Assembly: GCF_000620765.1 (NCBI RefSeq)
Contig: NZ_JIAK01000007.1
Location: 1 to 64,000 of the forward strand
Direction of reading: 5' to 3'
Source of the DNA: Desulfovermiculus halophilus DSM 18834
GTDB taxonomy: Bacteria > Desulfobacterota > Desulfovibrionia > Desulfovibrionales > Desulfothermaceae
DNA: 64,000 nt
Shown: piece after piece, positions 33,657 to 42,902 of the stretch
Position numbering within the stretch: the first letter of the stretch is position 1
How the letters are laid out: every line of letters begins with the position of its first letter
Program-made: the position numbers and the translations under genes
The notes under the pieces: generated by a model
Database searches by the model: none
What the model saw: only the letters and a program-made list of their open reading frames with translations
What the model was told of the DNA's origin: nothing

Positions 33657-34991
33657 CTACGCTGCGCCTTGAGCCGGGGACGCGGCTTCCCGCCGCAGGG
33701 CCAGAAACCAGGGAATCAGATACGCACACCCAACTATGCCGCCCAGGACCAGGGCCAGAGCGGCGCCGATGATTCCTACCAGGTCCAAAAAGTGAATGGT
33801 GACGATCAGGACCAGGATCACGGTGCTTACCTGGGCCACGGTGGCCTTGGTGATCGGGGCGGAGATCTCAGCACTGACCAGAACTCCCCTCTGCAGACTG
33901 ACCATGACCCAGAGAAGGGGGATCAAGGTCATGATCTGAACCGGAGGTGCAGCAAAATCGGCAAGCTGGACAGACAACCCGGATATCTGGTGAAACCAGA
34001 TGGTACTCAACGGGGTGAAGGCGATCAAGCCCAGTCCGCCGCCGGCCGCCAGGGCCAGAAGAGAAGCGAAATTGCGCAGGGGAGTATAGTTTTCCTGCTC
34101 GTCGCCGATAAGGGCGATAATGACTTCCTGGTAGGAAATGCTCAGGCTGATGAAGACAAAGACCAGGGAATGGACCACCGGGAAAACGGCCAGGGATTCA
34201 ATGGCCATTTTGCTCTGGCCCAGAAAGAAGGTGACCACCGGGCGGACCCCGAGGGCCAGGATGGTGGTCAAGGCCAGGGGATAGTAGAACTTGCTTATTT
34301 TGGCCCAGGTCAGGGGGACGCGCCGGATGTTCTCCTGCCCTTTGAGCGTGCTGACCACGCCGGAGGCCATCCTGCGGGTCGCCGCGGCCTCGGCCAGGAC
34401 TCCGGCGGCCAGGGAGCAACCGCCGACCAGGGCCCCGGGAAGATCGGACCACAGCGCGAGGAGCAAAGCCGTGCCCCCCATGCCTGCGAGGCGGACCACA
34501 GTGCCCAGGGCAACGAACCTGGTCTTGTTGTTCCTGATCAGGAGCCCCTGATAGAACCTGCGGTATCCAATGGCTCCTGGCCAGGGGATGAGGGCGATGC
34601 AGGCCAGATGAGACAGGCGGGCCACATCGGGCGGGAGGTGAATGATCTTTTCAGCCAAAACGGTAAAGACCGGGGGGAGGGTCAGAATGCACATGGCCAG
34701 GGTGATGGCCGCGCTCAGGACGTAGACGAAGCGCTTCATCGCGGCCATGGAGGCCCGATCCCGCACCAGGGCGGTTGTTGCGGACATGACCATGATGATC
34801 GGGGCTTCGACCATCAAAGCCACAGAAAAGGCCACACCGTAGGAGGCCAGGTTCAGGGTCGGGTCCACCAGCCGGGCTATGATTGCGCTGAGAAATGGAC
34901 CTTCCGCAGCCATCATCAGCCAGGTGGCCGCCAAGGGAAGCCAAAAGACGAAGATTCGGCCCAGGGTGAGCCGGTGCGGCTGTGTGTGCAT
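33657..34991 (-). CDS. MATE/MOP-superfamily membrane transporter
   Basis: The 444-residue protein has about twelve hydrophobic helices and the general layout of MATE-type cation-coupled exporters or related flippases. Segments are LTLGRIFVFWLPLAATWLM, LVEAPIIMVMSATTAL-like stretches and YPLALTTILALGVRP. No substrate motif is evident. The ATG at 34991 is favoured; ATG 35024 is possible. A 456-codon frame on the opposite strand is a shadow with glycine/glutamine-rich nonsense composition. Confidence 0.7.
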   Translation of the reverse strand: MHTQPHRLTLGRIFVFWLPLAATWLMMAAEGPFLSAIIARLVDPTLNLASYGVAFSVALMVEAPIIMVMSATTALVRDRASMAAMKRFVYVLSAAITLAMCILTLPPVFTVLAEKIIHLPPDVARLSHLACIALIPWPGAIGYRRFYQGLLIRNNKTRFVALGTVVRLAGMGGTALLLALWSDLPGALVGGCSLAAGVLAEAAATRRMASGVVSTLKGQENIRRVPLTWAKISKFYYPLALTTILALGVRPVVTFFLGQSKMAIESLAVFPVVHSLVFVFISLSISYQEVIIALIGDEQENYTPLRNFASLLALAAGGGLGLIAFTPLSTIWFHQISGLSVQLADFAAPPVQIMTLIPLLWVMVSLQRGVLVSAEISAPITKATVAQVSTVILVLIVTIHFLDLVGIIGAALALVLGGIVGCAYLIPWFLALRREAASPAQGAA

Positions 34992-35123
34992 ATATGTCTG
35001 TGCTGGATCTCGAGTTGCGGGCATGGATCGCGGGGATAAGGACGAGAATCTAGAGGAGCCCACCCGGGCTGTCAAGACTATCCATTGTGCAGGCTGGGGG
35101 GGAGCATCCCGGGATGCTGCGGT

Positions 35124-36095
35124 TCACAGGCAGTTCACCAGGACCTTGAGGGCACCTTTTTGTCCGGCCCGGTGCACGGCCGCAGCGATATCGGTCAGGG
35201 GGAAGACGGCCTCAATCAAGGGGCGGACGTCGATCCACTTGCGGGCCAGAAAATGAACGGCGAGGCCTATGTCCCCGCATCTGGAACCGAGAATGGAGAT
35301 CTCATTGACCACTACCCGGGACATATCCAAGGTGGAGTCTTGATGGGAGGTGGTCTTGACCACCACTGTGCCTTCCGGACGGACCAGATCCATGGCGGTG
35401 TGTATCCCCTCGGTTCGGCCGGTGCACTCCACCACCAGGTCGAATCTTGGATCGAGACCGGAGGGGTGGGTCTGCGGAGGAAGCAGGACAGTGGAGATGC
35501 CCTGCCGGGCGGCGATGTGCAGCTTTCCGGGATGGCGGCCGAAGAGGGTCAGGCCGGGGGTATAGTGGTCAAGGGCCAGGGCGCAGAGCAGGCCCAGCTT
35601 TCCGTCCCCGACCACCGCAGCCCTGGTTTGGGCCGTGACGTGCACCTGCTGGGTGACTTCCAGGGCCGCAGCCAGGGGTTCGGCGAACACGGCTTCTTCA
35701 TCGGCCAGATTGTCCGGAAGGGGGTAGAGGTTGGCGGCAGGGACCAGCACATAGTGGGCAAAGGCGCCGCTGTGCTCCCTGATGCCCAGGACCCGGCGCT
35801 GAACGCAGTGGCGCTGATCACCGCGCAGGCACCACGGGCAATGTCCGCAGCCGAGGTTGATGTCGGCCACTGCCCGGCTGCCGACAAGCTCCGGCCTTTC
35901 TGGGGATTGGACCACCCGGCCCACGAACTCGTGGCCGGGAGTCCCGGAGAACTCCGCATACCCGGCCAGGATCTCCAGGTCGGTGCCGCATATTCCGGCC
36001 AGATGGACCCGGAGCAGGGCCTGGTCCGGCTCGGGCTCGGGCTTGTCTTTTTCCTTAAGGATCAGGCTGCCTTGATCAATTGCTGCGGCCAGCAT
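35124..36095 (-). CDS. Zinc-dependent medium-chain alcohol dehydrogenase
   Basis: The 323-residue protein has the catalytic zinc ligands in GICGTDLE and GTPGHEFVG. The structural zinc site is C-x2-C-x2-C-x7-C (CGHCPWCLRGDQRHC), and the NAD-binding part shows AVVGDGKLGLL. Members oxidise sugar alcohols, threonine or sorbitol; the substrate is unknown. GGGAGG precedes the ATG. It overlaps the end of mutY by 20 bp, so the two share a transcript. Confidence 0.88.
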   Translation of the reverse strand: MLAAAIDQGSLILKEKDKPEPEPDQALLRVHLAGICGTDLEILAGYAEFSGTPGHEFVGRVVQSPERPELVGSRAVADINLGCGHCPWCLRGDQRHCVQRRVLGIREHSGAFAHYVLVPAANLYPLPDNLADEEAVFAEPLAAALEVTQQVHVTAQTRAAVVGDGKLGLLCALALDHYTPGLTLFGRHPGKLHIAARQGISTVLLPPQTHPSGLDPRFDLVVECTGRTEGIHTAMDLVRPEGTVVVKTTSHQDSTLDMSRVVVNEISILGSRCGDIGLAVHFLARKWIDVRPLIEAVFPLTDIAAAVHRAGQKGALKVLVNCL

Positions 36096-37212
36096 ATGGT
36101 CCTCCCTCGTTTTGGAGCATCTGAATCAGCCTGCGGTCTGCGGATGGAAATGGATAGCTGGACAGAGAGCTTGCAGATGTCCACCGGGCCTCAGTGGCGG
36201 CATGCAGGACTGGCTCCTGTCCGGGTCGGGCCAGGGTGCACCAAAAGACGTGCAGGGTGACCCGGAATCGTGTATAGCTGTGCTTGATGAGGGTGATCTT
36301 GTCCTCAACCCGGATATCCAGCTCCAGCTCTTCCCTGAACTCCCGGATAAGGGCCTGCTCTGGACTCTCCCCCGGCTGCAGCTTGCCTCCGGGAAACTCC
36401 CACAGATTGGCCATAAGACCCTGCGGCGGCCGTTTCTGAATCAGGATGCGCTCCTGATCCACCAGCACGCCGGCAGCGACCTCAATGGCCGTGCTTTTTC
36501 TTTTAGAGGGCAGAACTGGACGGGCGTGGACCTTGTCCGCGGCCAGGCTGCGGCAGAATCCGGTGATCGGGCATGAGGAGCAGGCCGGGCTCCGCGGCAG
36601 ACAGACCAAGGCTCCGAGCTCCATAACCGCCTGGTTCAAGCTGGGGGACTGTCCTTGGGGGATAAGGTCCTTCATTGCGCTGTGGACCGCTTTCTGGGCC
36701 GGGGAGAACTTGATGGGCTGGCTGATATTCAGGATCCTGGCCATGACCCGTTGGACATTGGCATCCACCACAGGCACATTCCGGTGAAAGGCGAAGCTGG
36801 CTATGGCCGATGCAGTGTATGGCCCGATGCCGGGCAAGGACAGCAGGGCAGACAGGCTGGAGGGCAGCTGTTCATTGTGCTTTGCGCAGATGATCCGGGC
36901 CGCGGCCTGGATATTCTTGGCCCGGGTGTAATAGCCAAGCCCTTCCCAGACTTTGAGCAGGCCGCTTTGATCCGCATCGGCCACTGCCCGGACATGGGGA
37001 AAGACACGCATCCAGTGGTCAAAATAGGGCACCACCCGCGAGGCCTGGGTCTGCTGGAGCATGATCTCCGAAATCCAGACCCGGTACGGGGTCGGCTCCC
37101 GCCTCCAGGGCAGGTCCCGCTGGTTGCGGGCGTACCAGTCCAGTAGCCTGGAGCTGAGGTCCGCGGCGGCCGGGGGAAAGAGATGCCCGGTGCTGGGTGA
37201 TTGATCAATCAT
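36076..37212 (-). CDS. mutY: A/G-specific adenine glycosylase MutY
   Basis: MutY removes adenine mispaired with 8-oxoguanine. The 378-residue protein has the HhH motif LPGIGPYTASAIASFAF with catalytic Asp in VVDANVQRV. The 4Fe-4S motif C-x6-C-x2-C-x5-C is CLPRSPACSSCPITGFC. A C-terminal NUDIX-like domain (GGKLQPGESPEQAL) recognises the 8-oxoG strand. Its start faces the pseudouridine synthase gene with the starts 26 bp apart. Confidence 0.95.
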   Translation of the reverse strand: MIDQSPSTGHLFPPAAADLSSRLLDWYARNQRDLPWRREPTPYRVWISEIMLQQTQASRVVPYFDHWMRVFPHVRAVADADQSGLLKVWEGLGYYTRAKNIQAAARIICAKHNEQLPSSLSALLSLPGIGPYTASAIASFAFHRNVPVVDANVQRVMARILNISQPIKFSPAQKAVHSAMKDLIPQGQSPSLNQAVMELGALVCLPRSPACSSCPITGFCRSLAADKVHARPVLPSKRKSTAIEVAAGVLVDQERILIQKRPPQGLMANLWEFPGGKLQPGESPEQALIREFREELELDIRVEDKITLIKHSYTRFRVTLHVFWCTLARPGQEPVLHAATEARWTSASSLSSYPFPSADRRLIQMLQNEGGPYAGRSN

Positions 37213-37238
37213 ATACGCAAAAACTCCACAAAGACGTC

Positions 37239-38141
37239 ATGCCGAAAGTCTCGCATATCGAAGTCAGCCGAGCCGAATCAGGGCAAAAGCTCCTCCAGTT
37301 CCTGGCGCGCCAACTGCAGGGGCAGGTTCCCCGGTCGGCGGTCATGCGCTGGATCCGGACCGGCCAGGTTCGGGTGGACGGAGGACGGTGCAAGCCCTTT
37401 GGGCGAATCAAGCAGGGACAAACGGTCCGCCTGCCTCCTTACGTCAGCAGTGAGGAGACAACCGGACTGAGCGGACAGTCTGCAAATCCATTCGCCCTGC
37501 AAAAAGTGGATGAGGACGACGAGGTCCTGGTCCTGGCCAAGCCACCGGGACTGGCCGCCCAGCCGGGGACCAAGGTCACAGACAGCGTGAGCAGCCGTCT
37601 GGAGGTCGAGTACGCCCACACCGACTGGATCCCGGCCCTGGTCCATCGTCTGGACATGCCCACTTCCGGCCTGCTCCTGGTGGCCAAGACCTATGCCGCT
37701 CTGCAGCACATGCAGGGCCTGTGGCGCAGCGGGGCAGTGACCAAGATTTACCTGGCCTGGGTCTGGGGGCATCCGGACTGGCCGGAGTGGGAATACCTGG
37801 CCGATGACCTGGTCAAGGTCAGGGACGGTCGGGAGCAGACGGTCCGGGCTTTGGCCTGGGGGCGCACCCTGCGCCGGGGCGAACAGGCCTCACTGGTCGC
37901 CGTGCGGCTGATCACCGGGCGCAAGCATCAAATCCGGATCCAGATGTCCAGGCGGGGCTTTCCGGTTGTCGGCGACCGCAAATACGGCCCGGGCAAGAGC
38001 GGGGGGCAGGGTCTGCTCCTGCATGCAGCGGTCCTGGGCTGGGAAGACAGGCGGTATCACCTTGCTCCGCCCTGGGAGGCTCCGTATGGCGTTTCCCAGG
38101 AGGATATGGATGAATTCTGTCTGGAGCCAAAGCACTACTGA
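37239..38141 (+). CDS. RluC/RluD-family pseudouridine synthase
   Basis: The 300-residue protein has an N-terminal S4-like RNA-binding domain (QFLARQLQGQ, RSAVMRWIRTGQVRVDG). The catalytic domain contains LVLAKPPGLAAQPG, the catalytic Asp in HRLDMPTSGLLL and GRKHQIRIQM. It should isomerise uridines in 23S rRNA. The ATG at 37239 gives the usual N-terminus; GTG 37197 would overlap the divergent mutY start. It lies convergent to the TIM-barrel gene. Confidence 0.9.
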   Translation: MPKVSHIEVSRAESGQKLLQFLARQLQGQVPRSAVMRWIRTGQVRVDGGRCKPFGRIKQGQTVRLPPYVSSEETTGLSGQSANPFALQKVDEDDEVLVLAKPPGLAAQPGTKVTDSVSSRLEVEYAHTDWIPALVHRLDMPTSGLLLVAKTYAALQHMQGLWRSGAVTKIYLAWVWGHPDWPEWEYLADDLVKVRDGREQTVRALAWGRTLRRGEQASLVAVRLITGRKHQIRIQMSRRGFPVVGDRKYGPGKSGGQGLLLHAAVLGWEDRRYHLAPPWEAPYGVSQEDMDEFCLEPKHY

Positions 38142-38220
38142 TCATTCCGTTTCCTGCGGGGCCAGGGGGCCGGGCAAAGCCAAAGCAGGGCATGCACCGC
38201 TGCCTGAGCCGCGGCAGGCC

Positions 38221-39048
38221 CTATATGTCCGGGAGGTCCCTGCGCCGGACTCCGAGCCGGGAGAACCAGTGCATGTGCTTTTTCATGTAGGAAAGGCTGT
38301 ACTCCAGGTCCTCCTGGCAGTGGGGCTCCAGAGTGAACGTGGGGCTGAGCTCGAGAAATTCAAGGCCGCCGAAGAGATCGGACCAGGGAATGCAACCCTG
38401 TCCCAGGCCGAGATGCAGATCAGCGATCCCGTCGTTGTCGTGCAGGTGGAGATGCCTGAGAAAGGGGCCGAGGGTCTGGATCCATTGGGCCAGGTTCTGA
38501 TACTGTCCCCCGTTGCCATAGCTGGCCCAATGCCCGATATCAAAACAGAATCTGATCTTTTGGGAGTTGAGCTCACCCATGAGATCGGCCAGAGGTCGAG
38601 GGTCGATTTCCCGGACGTTTTCCAGATACAGGGGCGGGTGATCCGGCCAGATCTCCAAAGCCGACTCCCAGGTGGTGATTGCCCGGTTCAGCCATTTGGA
38701 GAACATGTCAGTATACAGGGGAATGAAGTAGGCGTGGCCGACTAGATAGCGCGGCTTGTACAGCTTGGCGATGTGCATGGCCCGCTGCAGACGTTCCCGG
38801 GTGGCCTGGAGGATCAGGGTGTCCATGCTCCCGGGCTGCAGGTCGTGAAAGGGAAGATGAATGGCACAGGCTTGATTGGACTGCTCCAGCCTTTGGGCCA
38901 GTTCTTCGTGCCATGCTGTGTCCTGCTCGTCCAGGGCAATGGCATCCAGGCCCAGCTCCGGGCTTATATTGTGGCGAAGAAAAAAATCGAGGTAGTACGT
39001 GTTTTCTGAGAGGTAGCGGATAGGCAGATTGACATAAAAGCACCCCAT
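38221..39048 (-). CDS. Xylose-isomerase-like TIM-barrel protein
   Basis: The 275-residue protein matches the sugar-phosphate isomerase/AP-endonuclease family 2 barrel. Metal-binding positions are recognisable in CAIHLPFHDLQP, YLENVREID, FCFDIGHWASYG and LRHLHLHDNDG. The reaction is not predictable from sequence. It starts 3 bp after the pyrE stop, so the purB-pyrE-barrel genes form one transcript. That suggests a link to nucleotide or sugar metabolism, but only by context. Confidence 0.78.
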   Translation of the reverse strand: MGCFYVNLPIRYLSENTYYLDFFLRHNISPELGLDAIALDEQDTAWHEELAQRLEQSNQACAIHLPFHDLQPGSMDTLILQATRERLQRAMHIAKLYKPRYLVGHAYFIPLYTDMFSKWLNRAITTWESALEIWPDHPPLYLENVREIDPRPLADLMGELNSQKIRFCFDIGHWASYGNGGQYQNLAQWIQTLGPFLRHLHLHDNDGIADLHLGLGQGCIPWSDLFGGLEFLELSPTFTLEPHCQEDLEYSLSYMKKHMHWFSRLGVRRRDLPDI

Positions 39049-39051
39049 GGG

Positions 39052-39624
39052 TCACCCCTTTGAGCCTTCCTCCTCAGCCGCGGCAAAAAGGCTTTGCTTA
39101 GTGAAGAGCGATTCCAGACTGAAGCCCTGTTCAGCCAGAGCCTCAGCGCCCCCTTCCTGGCGGTCGAGGACAGTAAGGACCTGGGCTACCTGCAAGCCGG
39201 CCTGCTGCGTGCGCTGACAAGCCGCGAGCACGCTTCCTCCGCTGGTGACCACATCCTCCAGAACGGTCACTTTGGCCCGCTTGGGTATGTTGGCCAAGCC
39301 TTCCAGGTACTGGTTGGTCCCGTGTCCTTTGGGGTTCTTGCGAACAATAAAGCCAGGCAGCGGGCGATTGTGAATGTGGGAGAGCACACTGACCGCGCTG
39401 ACCAGGGGATCGGCCCCCAGGGTCATCCCCCCGACGGCATGCACCGAATCGGACAGGCTGCGGAAAAGGGTCAGCCCCAGGAGGTAGGCGCCCTCCGGAT
39501 GCAGTGCGGTCTGTTTGCAGTCAAAGTAGTAGTCGCTTACCCGCCCTGAGGTCAAGGTCACCTGACCCGGAATGTAGGATTTTTCCAATAACAGCCTGGC
39601 CAACCTGGCAAGAGGATCAGTCAT
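39052..39624 (-). CDS. pyrE: Orotate phosphoribosyltransferase PyrE
   Basis: PyrE makes OMP from orotate and PRPP in pyrimidine synthesis. The 190-residue protein has TLTSGRVSDYYFDCKQT, GGMTLGADPLV, RKNPKGHGTN and the PRPP motif VTVLEDVVTSGGSV. The length is normal. It overlaps purB by 8 bp. Confidence 0.95.
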   Translation of the reverse strand: MTDPLARLARLLLEKSYIPGQVTLTSGRVSDYYFDCKQTALHPEGAYLLGLTLFRSLSDSVHAVGGMTLGADPLVSAVSVLSHIHNRPLPGFIVRKNPKGHGTNQYLEGLANIPKRAKVTVLEDVVTSGGSVLAACQRTQQAGLQVAQVLTVLDRQEGGAEALAEQGFSLESLFTKQSLFAAAEEEGSKG

Positions 39625-40924
39625 GCTCTGCTTCCTGGAACACGCGGTTAAAGATGTAATCTTCGCAGCGCAGATAGTACCCGGGATCGAAGAGCTGGTC
39701 CAGCTCTTCGGATGTCAGGTAGGTGCCCAGCGCGGGATCGGCCCGAACCAGATCCGGAAAAGAGGTCTTGTTCTCCCAGGCCTGCATGGCCACAGCCTGG
39801 ACCATCTCGTAGGCCTTCTGTCTGGTCAGCCCCTTGTCCACCAGGGCCAGGAGGATCCGTTGGGAAAAGTACAGGCCGAAGGAGCCCTGCAGGTTGCGGT
39901 CGATGTTTTCCGGAATGACGTGCAGATTCTGGAGGACGGAGTCCAGCCGTCTGAGCATGTAGTCGACGAGGATGGTGGAGTCGGGCATGATCACCCGCTC
40001 TACCGAAGAATGGCTGATGTCCCTTTCGTGCCACAGGGCCATATTCTCCATGCCGGCCAGGGCGTTGGACCGCACCAGGCGGGCCAGTCCACACAGATTT
40101 TCGGCTGAAATGGGGTTCTTTTTGTGCGGCATGGCCGAGGAGCCCTTTTGCCCTTTGCTGAAGCCTTCCTCCAGTTCCCGGACCTCGGTCCGCTGCAGGT
40201 GACGCAGCTCCAGGGATAGCCGTTCTATGCCTCCTGCGATAAGAGCCAGGGAGGTAAAGTATTCCGCGTGCCGGTCCCGCTGAATGATTTGGGTGGATAT
40301 CGGGTCCGGCCGCAGGCCGAGGAAGCCGCAGGCCTTGGCCTCCAGTTCGGGCAGCAGGTGGGCATAGGTGCCAACCGCACCGGATATCTTGCCAATCCGG
40401 ATCTGATCCACGGCCCGGGCCCAGCGTTCTTTGTGCCGGGAGAACTCGGCGTAGAAGTTGGCAAGCTTCAGTCCGTAGCTCAAGGGCTCGGCGTGAACCC
40501 CATGGGTTCGCCCCATGGCCAGGCGGCCCTTGTGGGTCTGGGCCATGTGCTGCAGGGTATGCAGCAACCGGTCCAGATCGGCGGCTATCAGCTCTCCGGC
40601 CTGGACCAGGAGCAGGGCGTTGGCCGTATCCACGATGTCCGAGGAGGTACAGCCCATATGGATGAATCTGGAGGCCGGACCGACCTTTTCTTCCACAGCG
40701 GAGAGAAAGGCGATGACATCATGCTTGGTCTGTTCCTCCAGGCTCAGGATCCGGTCCAGATCGAACCCGGCCCGGGTCCGGATCTCCTCCATATCCTGGG
40801 TGGGTATCCGACCCAGCTCGTGCCAGGCCTCACAGACCGCAATCTCCACCTTGAGCCAGGCCTGGAACTTGTTTTCCAGGCTCCAGATAGAGCCCATCTC
40901 CGGGCGGGTATAGCGTTCAATCAT
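39617..40924 (-). CDS. purB: Adenylosuccinate lyase PurB
   Basis: PurB acts twice in purine synthesis, releasing fumarate from SAICAR and from adenylosuccinate. The 435-residue protein begins at the conserved MIERYTRPEM. It contains MGCTSSDIVDTA, RTHGVHAEPLSYG and the signature loop GSSAMPHKKNPI with the catalytic Ser. Start 40924 is preferred over an upstream extension lacking homology. It leads the purB-pyrE-barrel unit. Confidence 0.96.
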   Translation of the reverse strand: MIERYTRPEMGSIWSLENKFQAWLKVEIAVCEAWHELGRIPTQDMEEIRTRAGFDLDRILSLEEQTKHDVIAFLSAVEEKVGPASRFIHMGCTSSDIVDTANALLLVQAGELIAADLDRLLHTLQHMAQTHKGRLAMGRTHGVHAEPLSYGLKLANFYAEFSRHKERWARAVDQIRIGKISGAVGTYAHLLPELEAKACGFLGLRPDPISTQIIQRDRHAEYFTSLALIAGGIERLSLELRHLQRTEVRELEEGFSKGQKGSSAMPHKKNPISAENLCGLARLVRSNALAGMENMALWHERDISHSSVERVIMPDSTILVDYMLRRLDSVLQNLHVIPENIDRNLQGSFGLYFSQRILLALVDKGLTRQKAYEMVQAVAMQAWENKTSFPDLVRADPALGTYLTSEELDQLFDPGYYLRCEDYIFNRVFQEAEHD

Positions 40925-41039
40925 GGTAAGCGTAGGATTGCAAAATGGTTGGGGCGGATTTGAGGAGATGGCTGGAAAGGTCCGGTGTGACAATCGCGGG
41001 CCTTTCCGTCATCAGATAAGGCAATAGGCATCCTGTGGG

Positions 41040-41369
41040 TTACGAGTCCTGGGTGCTGGCCGTCTTGCTTCCTTCAGCCGAGCTTGTCGTGCCGGTGGAA
41101 CTTTCAGCGGTGCTGCTCGCGGCGGTGGACTCTGTGTCGGTTGTCTTCCCGCCGTTTCCGTTGCCTCCGTTCCCGGATGCGGATTCGCTTCCCCGGGCAT
41201 AGTCGGTGGCATACCACCCGGATCCCTTCAGAATGAATGCGGTATTGGAGATCATTCGTTTTGCCCGTCCACCGCAGACCGGGCAGGTCATTTCCTTTTC
41301 CGTGAAGTCTTTCTGCCACTCTTCGAACAGATGTCGGCAGTCTTCACATGAGTACTCGTAGATAGGCAT
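41040..41369 (-). CDS. FmdB-type zinc-ribbon protein
   Basis: The 109-residue protein opens with the FmdB ribbon [16 protein letters not shown] and a second CPVCGG pair, followed by a [10 protein letters not shown] motif. The tail (about residues 62-109) is a low-complexity Ser/Thr/Gly/Asn-rich stretch. FmdB proteins are proposed regulators of amide and formamide genes, but most copies have no proven role. GAGGAGGG precedes the start. Confidence 0.82.
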   Translation of the reverse strand: MPIYEYSCEDCRHLFEEWQKDFTEKEMTCPVCGGRAKRMISNTAFILKGSGWYATDYARGSESASGNGGNGNGGKTTDTESTAASSTAESSTGTTSSAEGSKTASTQDS

Positions 41370-41483
41370 GGCGCCCTCCTCAAAACCAAACTCCTAGGCA
41401 CATTGTTAGAGGTGAACTGCACACATCCAAGGTCGAAGATATGAATAAATCCTGTATTTCGTTCGTCAAGTCCTTGACTGAGT

Positions 41484-41600
41484 CTAGGATTTTTTGGCTT
41501 CTGCCTTGGCTTCCTTGATCCGTTGCTTGATCCGCTTTTCGCGACGCTTGCGGCGCCGGTCGAGCTCTTTGTATCGTTCGATCTTTTTGTGACCGCCCAT
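41484..41600 (-). CDS. Small basic protein (38 residues)
   Basis: A good GGAGG ribosome site (about 41604-41608 on the complement) precedes an ATG at 41600 opening MGGHKKIERYKELDRRRKRR. The peptide is almost all charged, basic and helical, ending AKAEAKKS, with stop at 41484. Such tiny lysine/arginine-rich proteins occur in Desulfovibrio-type genomes and may bind RNA or ribosomes; this is inference. Confidence 0.65.
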   Translation of the reverse strand: MGGHKKIERYKELDRRRKRREKRIKQRIKEAKAEAKKS

Positions 41601-41685
41601 AAGACCTCCGTTTCAAGAATGTATGAACCCAAATATTTACCAAGGATTTTCCGGATTGTCCAGGACAAGCTCCGGGGCTGGGGCA

Positions 41686-42792
41686 TCAGATCTTTTCCAG
41701 ATCATATTCCCTGGTGCCCAGTCCCAGCCTTTGGCCCAGGTCCAGGAGGGCCCTGCCCTTGGTCCCGGGATGCAGGGTATCCAAGACATGCCGGGCCGGT
41801 TCCCGGTCGGCGTTTCTGGAAGCTGCGGCCTGCACAAGGTCCAGGGCGGCCTGGTCCAGGGCGACAGGATCGTAGGAGGCCAGAATGCCGATATCGGCGC
41901 AGATCGGGGCCTCGCTGTAATGCTTGCAGTCGCATTTTGGGGTGACCTGGAGCAGGAAGCTGAAGTGGAGCAGGGGCCAGGTGAAGGCAGTAAGGAATGC
42001 GCCGGCATACTCAGCCATTTTCTCCTGGAAGGTGTGCAGATCCATGTCCCAGTTCAGGTGCAGACACTCGTAATTGCAGGCCGTAATGCAGTTGGCGCAC
42101 CCGGTGCAGGCGGCCTGGTCCAGGGTGATGGTCCCGCTTTCGTCCAAGGCCAGGGCGCCAGGGGCGCAGACCTCGACGCATCGCCCGCAGCCCACGCATT
42201 TCGAAGCATGAACCTTGGGGCCCAGGCCGCAGTGCTGGTGCATCTTCCCCTGCCTGGAGGCGCAGCCCATGGCCAGGTTCTTGATTGTTCCCCCAAAGCC
42301 GGTGAGTTCATGACCGGTAAAATGAGTGATGGTCAGCATTGCATCGGCATCCAGGAGGTCCCCGGCCAGATAACAGTGTTCGAAATGGGGCCCGATCCCG
42401 GGTACTGAGATCTGGTTGTGGCTTTTCAGCCCGTCGGCAATGAACACCGGGGCCCCGATGCGCAGAGGGTCGAAGCCGTGCATGGCGGCCAGCATGGAAT
42501 GGGACGCTGCGTCCTGTCTTTGGCCCGAGTACAAGGTGTTGGTATCGGTGAGAAAGGGATGGGCCCCCGCCTTGCGCAGGATGTCCACCAGGGGGATGAG
42601 CCAGTGGGGCTGGACAAAGGCTGTGCCCCCCTGCTCCCCGAAGTGGGTCTTGACGGCGACTAGGTCGCCGGCATGTATCTGGGCCCCGAACCCGGTGGCC
42701 TTGAACAGGCGGCGCATGCGTCGGCTGTACGAGGCCCTGCCCGAGGCGTCCAGGGGCCAGAAAAATACTTTGGATGGCTGTTTGTGGCGCAC
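41686..42792 (-). CDS. DUF362 protein with two 4Fe-4S clusters
   Basis: The 368-residue protein has an N-terminal DUF362 domain (LVAVKTHFGEQGG, FLTDTNTLYSG, MLTITHFTGHELTGFGG, KNLAMGC). A two-cluster ferredoxin domain follows: C-x2-C-x2-C-x3-C in CVGCGRCVEVC, then CTGCANCITACNYEC. It resembles anaerobic oxidoreductase subunits of unknown partner. It lies 110 bp upstream of larE's end on the same strand and may be cotranscribed with larE, which would link it to cofactor assembly, though this is weak. Confidence 0.8.
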   Translation of the reverse strand: MRHKQPSKVFFWPLDASGRASYSRRMRRLFKATGFGAQIHAGDLVAVKTHFGEQGGTAFVQPHWLIPLVDILRKAGAHPFLTDTNTLYSGQRQDAASHSMLAAMHGFDPLRIGAPVFIADGLKSHNQISVPGIGPHFEHCYLAGDLLDADAMLTITHFTGHELTGFGGTIKNLAMGCASRQGKMHQHCGLGPKVHASKCVGCGRCVEVCAPGALALDESGTITLDQAACTGCANCITACNYECLHLNWDMDLHTFQEKMAEYAGAFLTAFTWPLLHFSFLLQVTPKCDCKHYSEAPICADIGILASYDPVALDQAALDLVQAAASRNADREPARHVLDTLHPGTKGRALLDLGQRLGLGTREYDLEKI

Positions 42793-42902
42793 AATCTCCT
42801 CCGGGGTGTGCGGTCAGAGTTCAGGACATCCCTGACCGCCAGGGCAATCTTTTGGTCCTGGGGTGTATGGTTGACAGGGGACAGCAGCGGTTCGAGCCCG
42901 GT

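Noticed and set aside
33669-35039. 456-codon reading frame on the plus strand
   Set aside because: It is antisense to the MATE-like gene and its translation is Gly/Gln-rich with no domains; no ribosome site precedes it.
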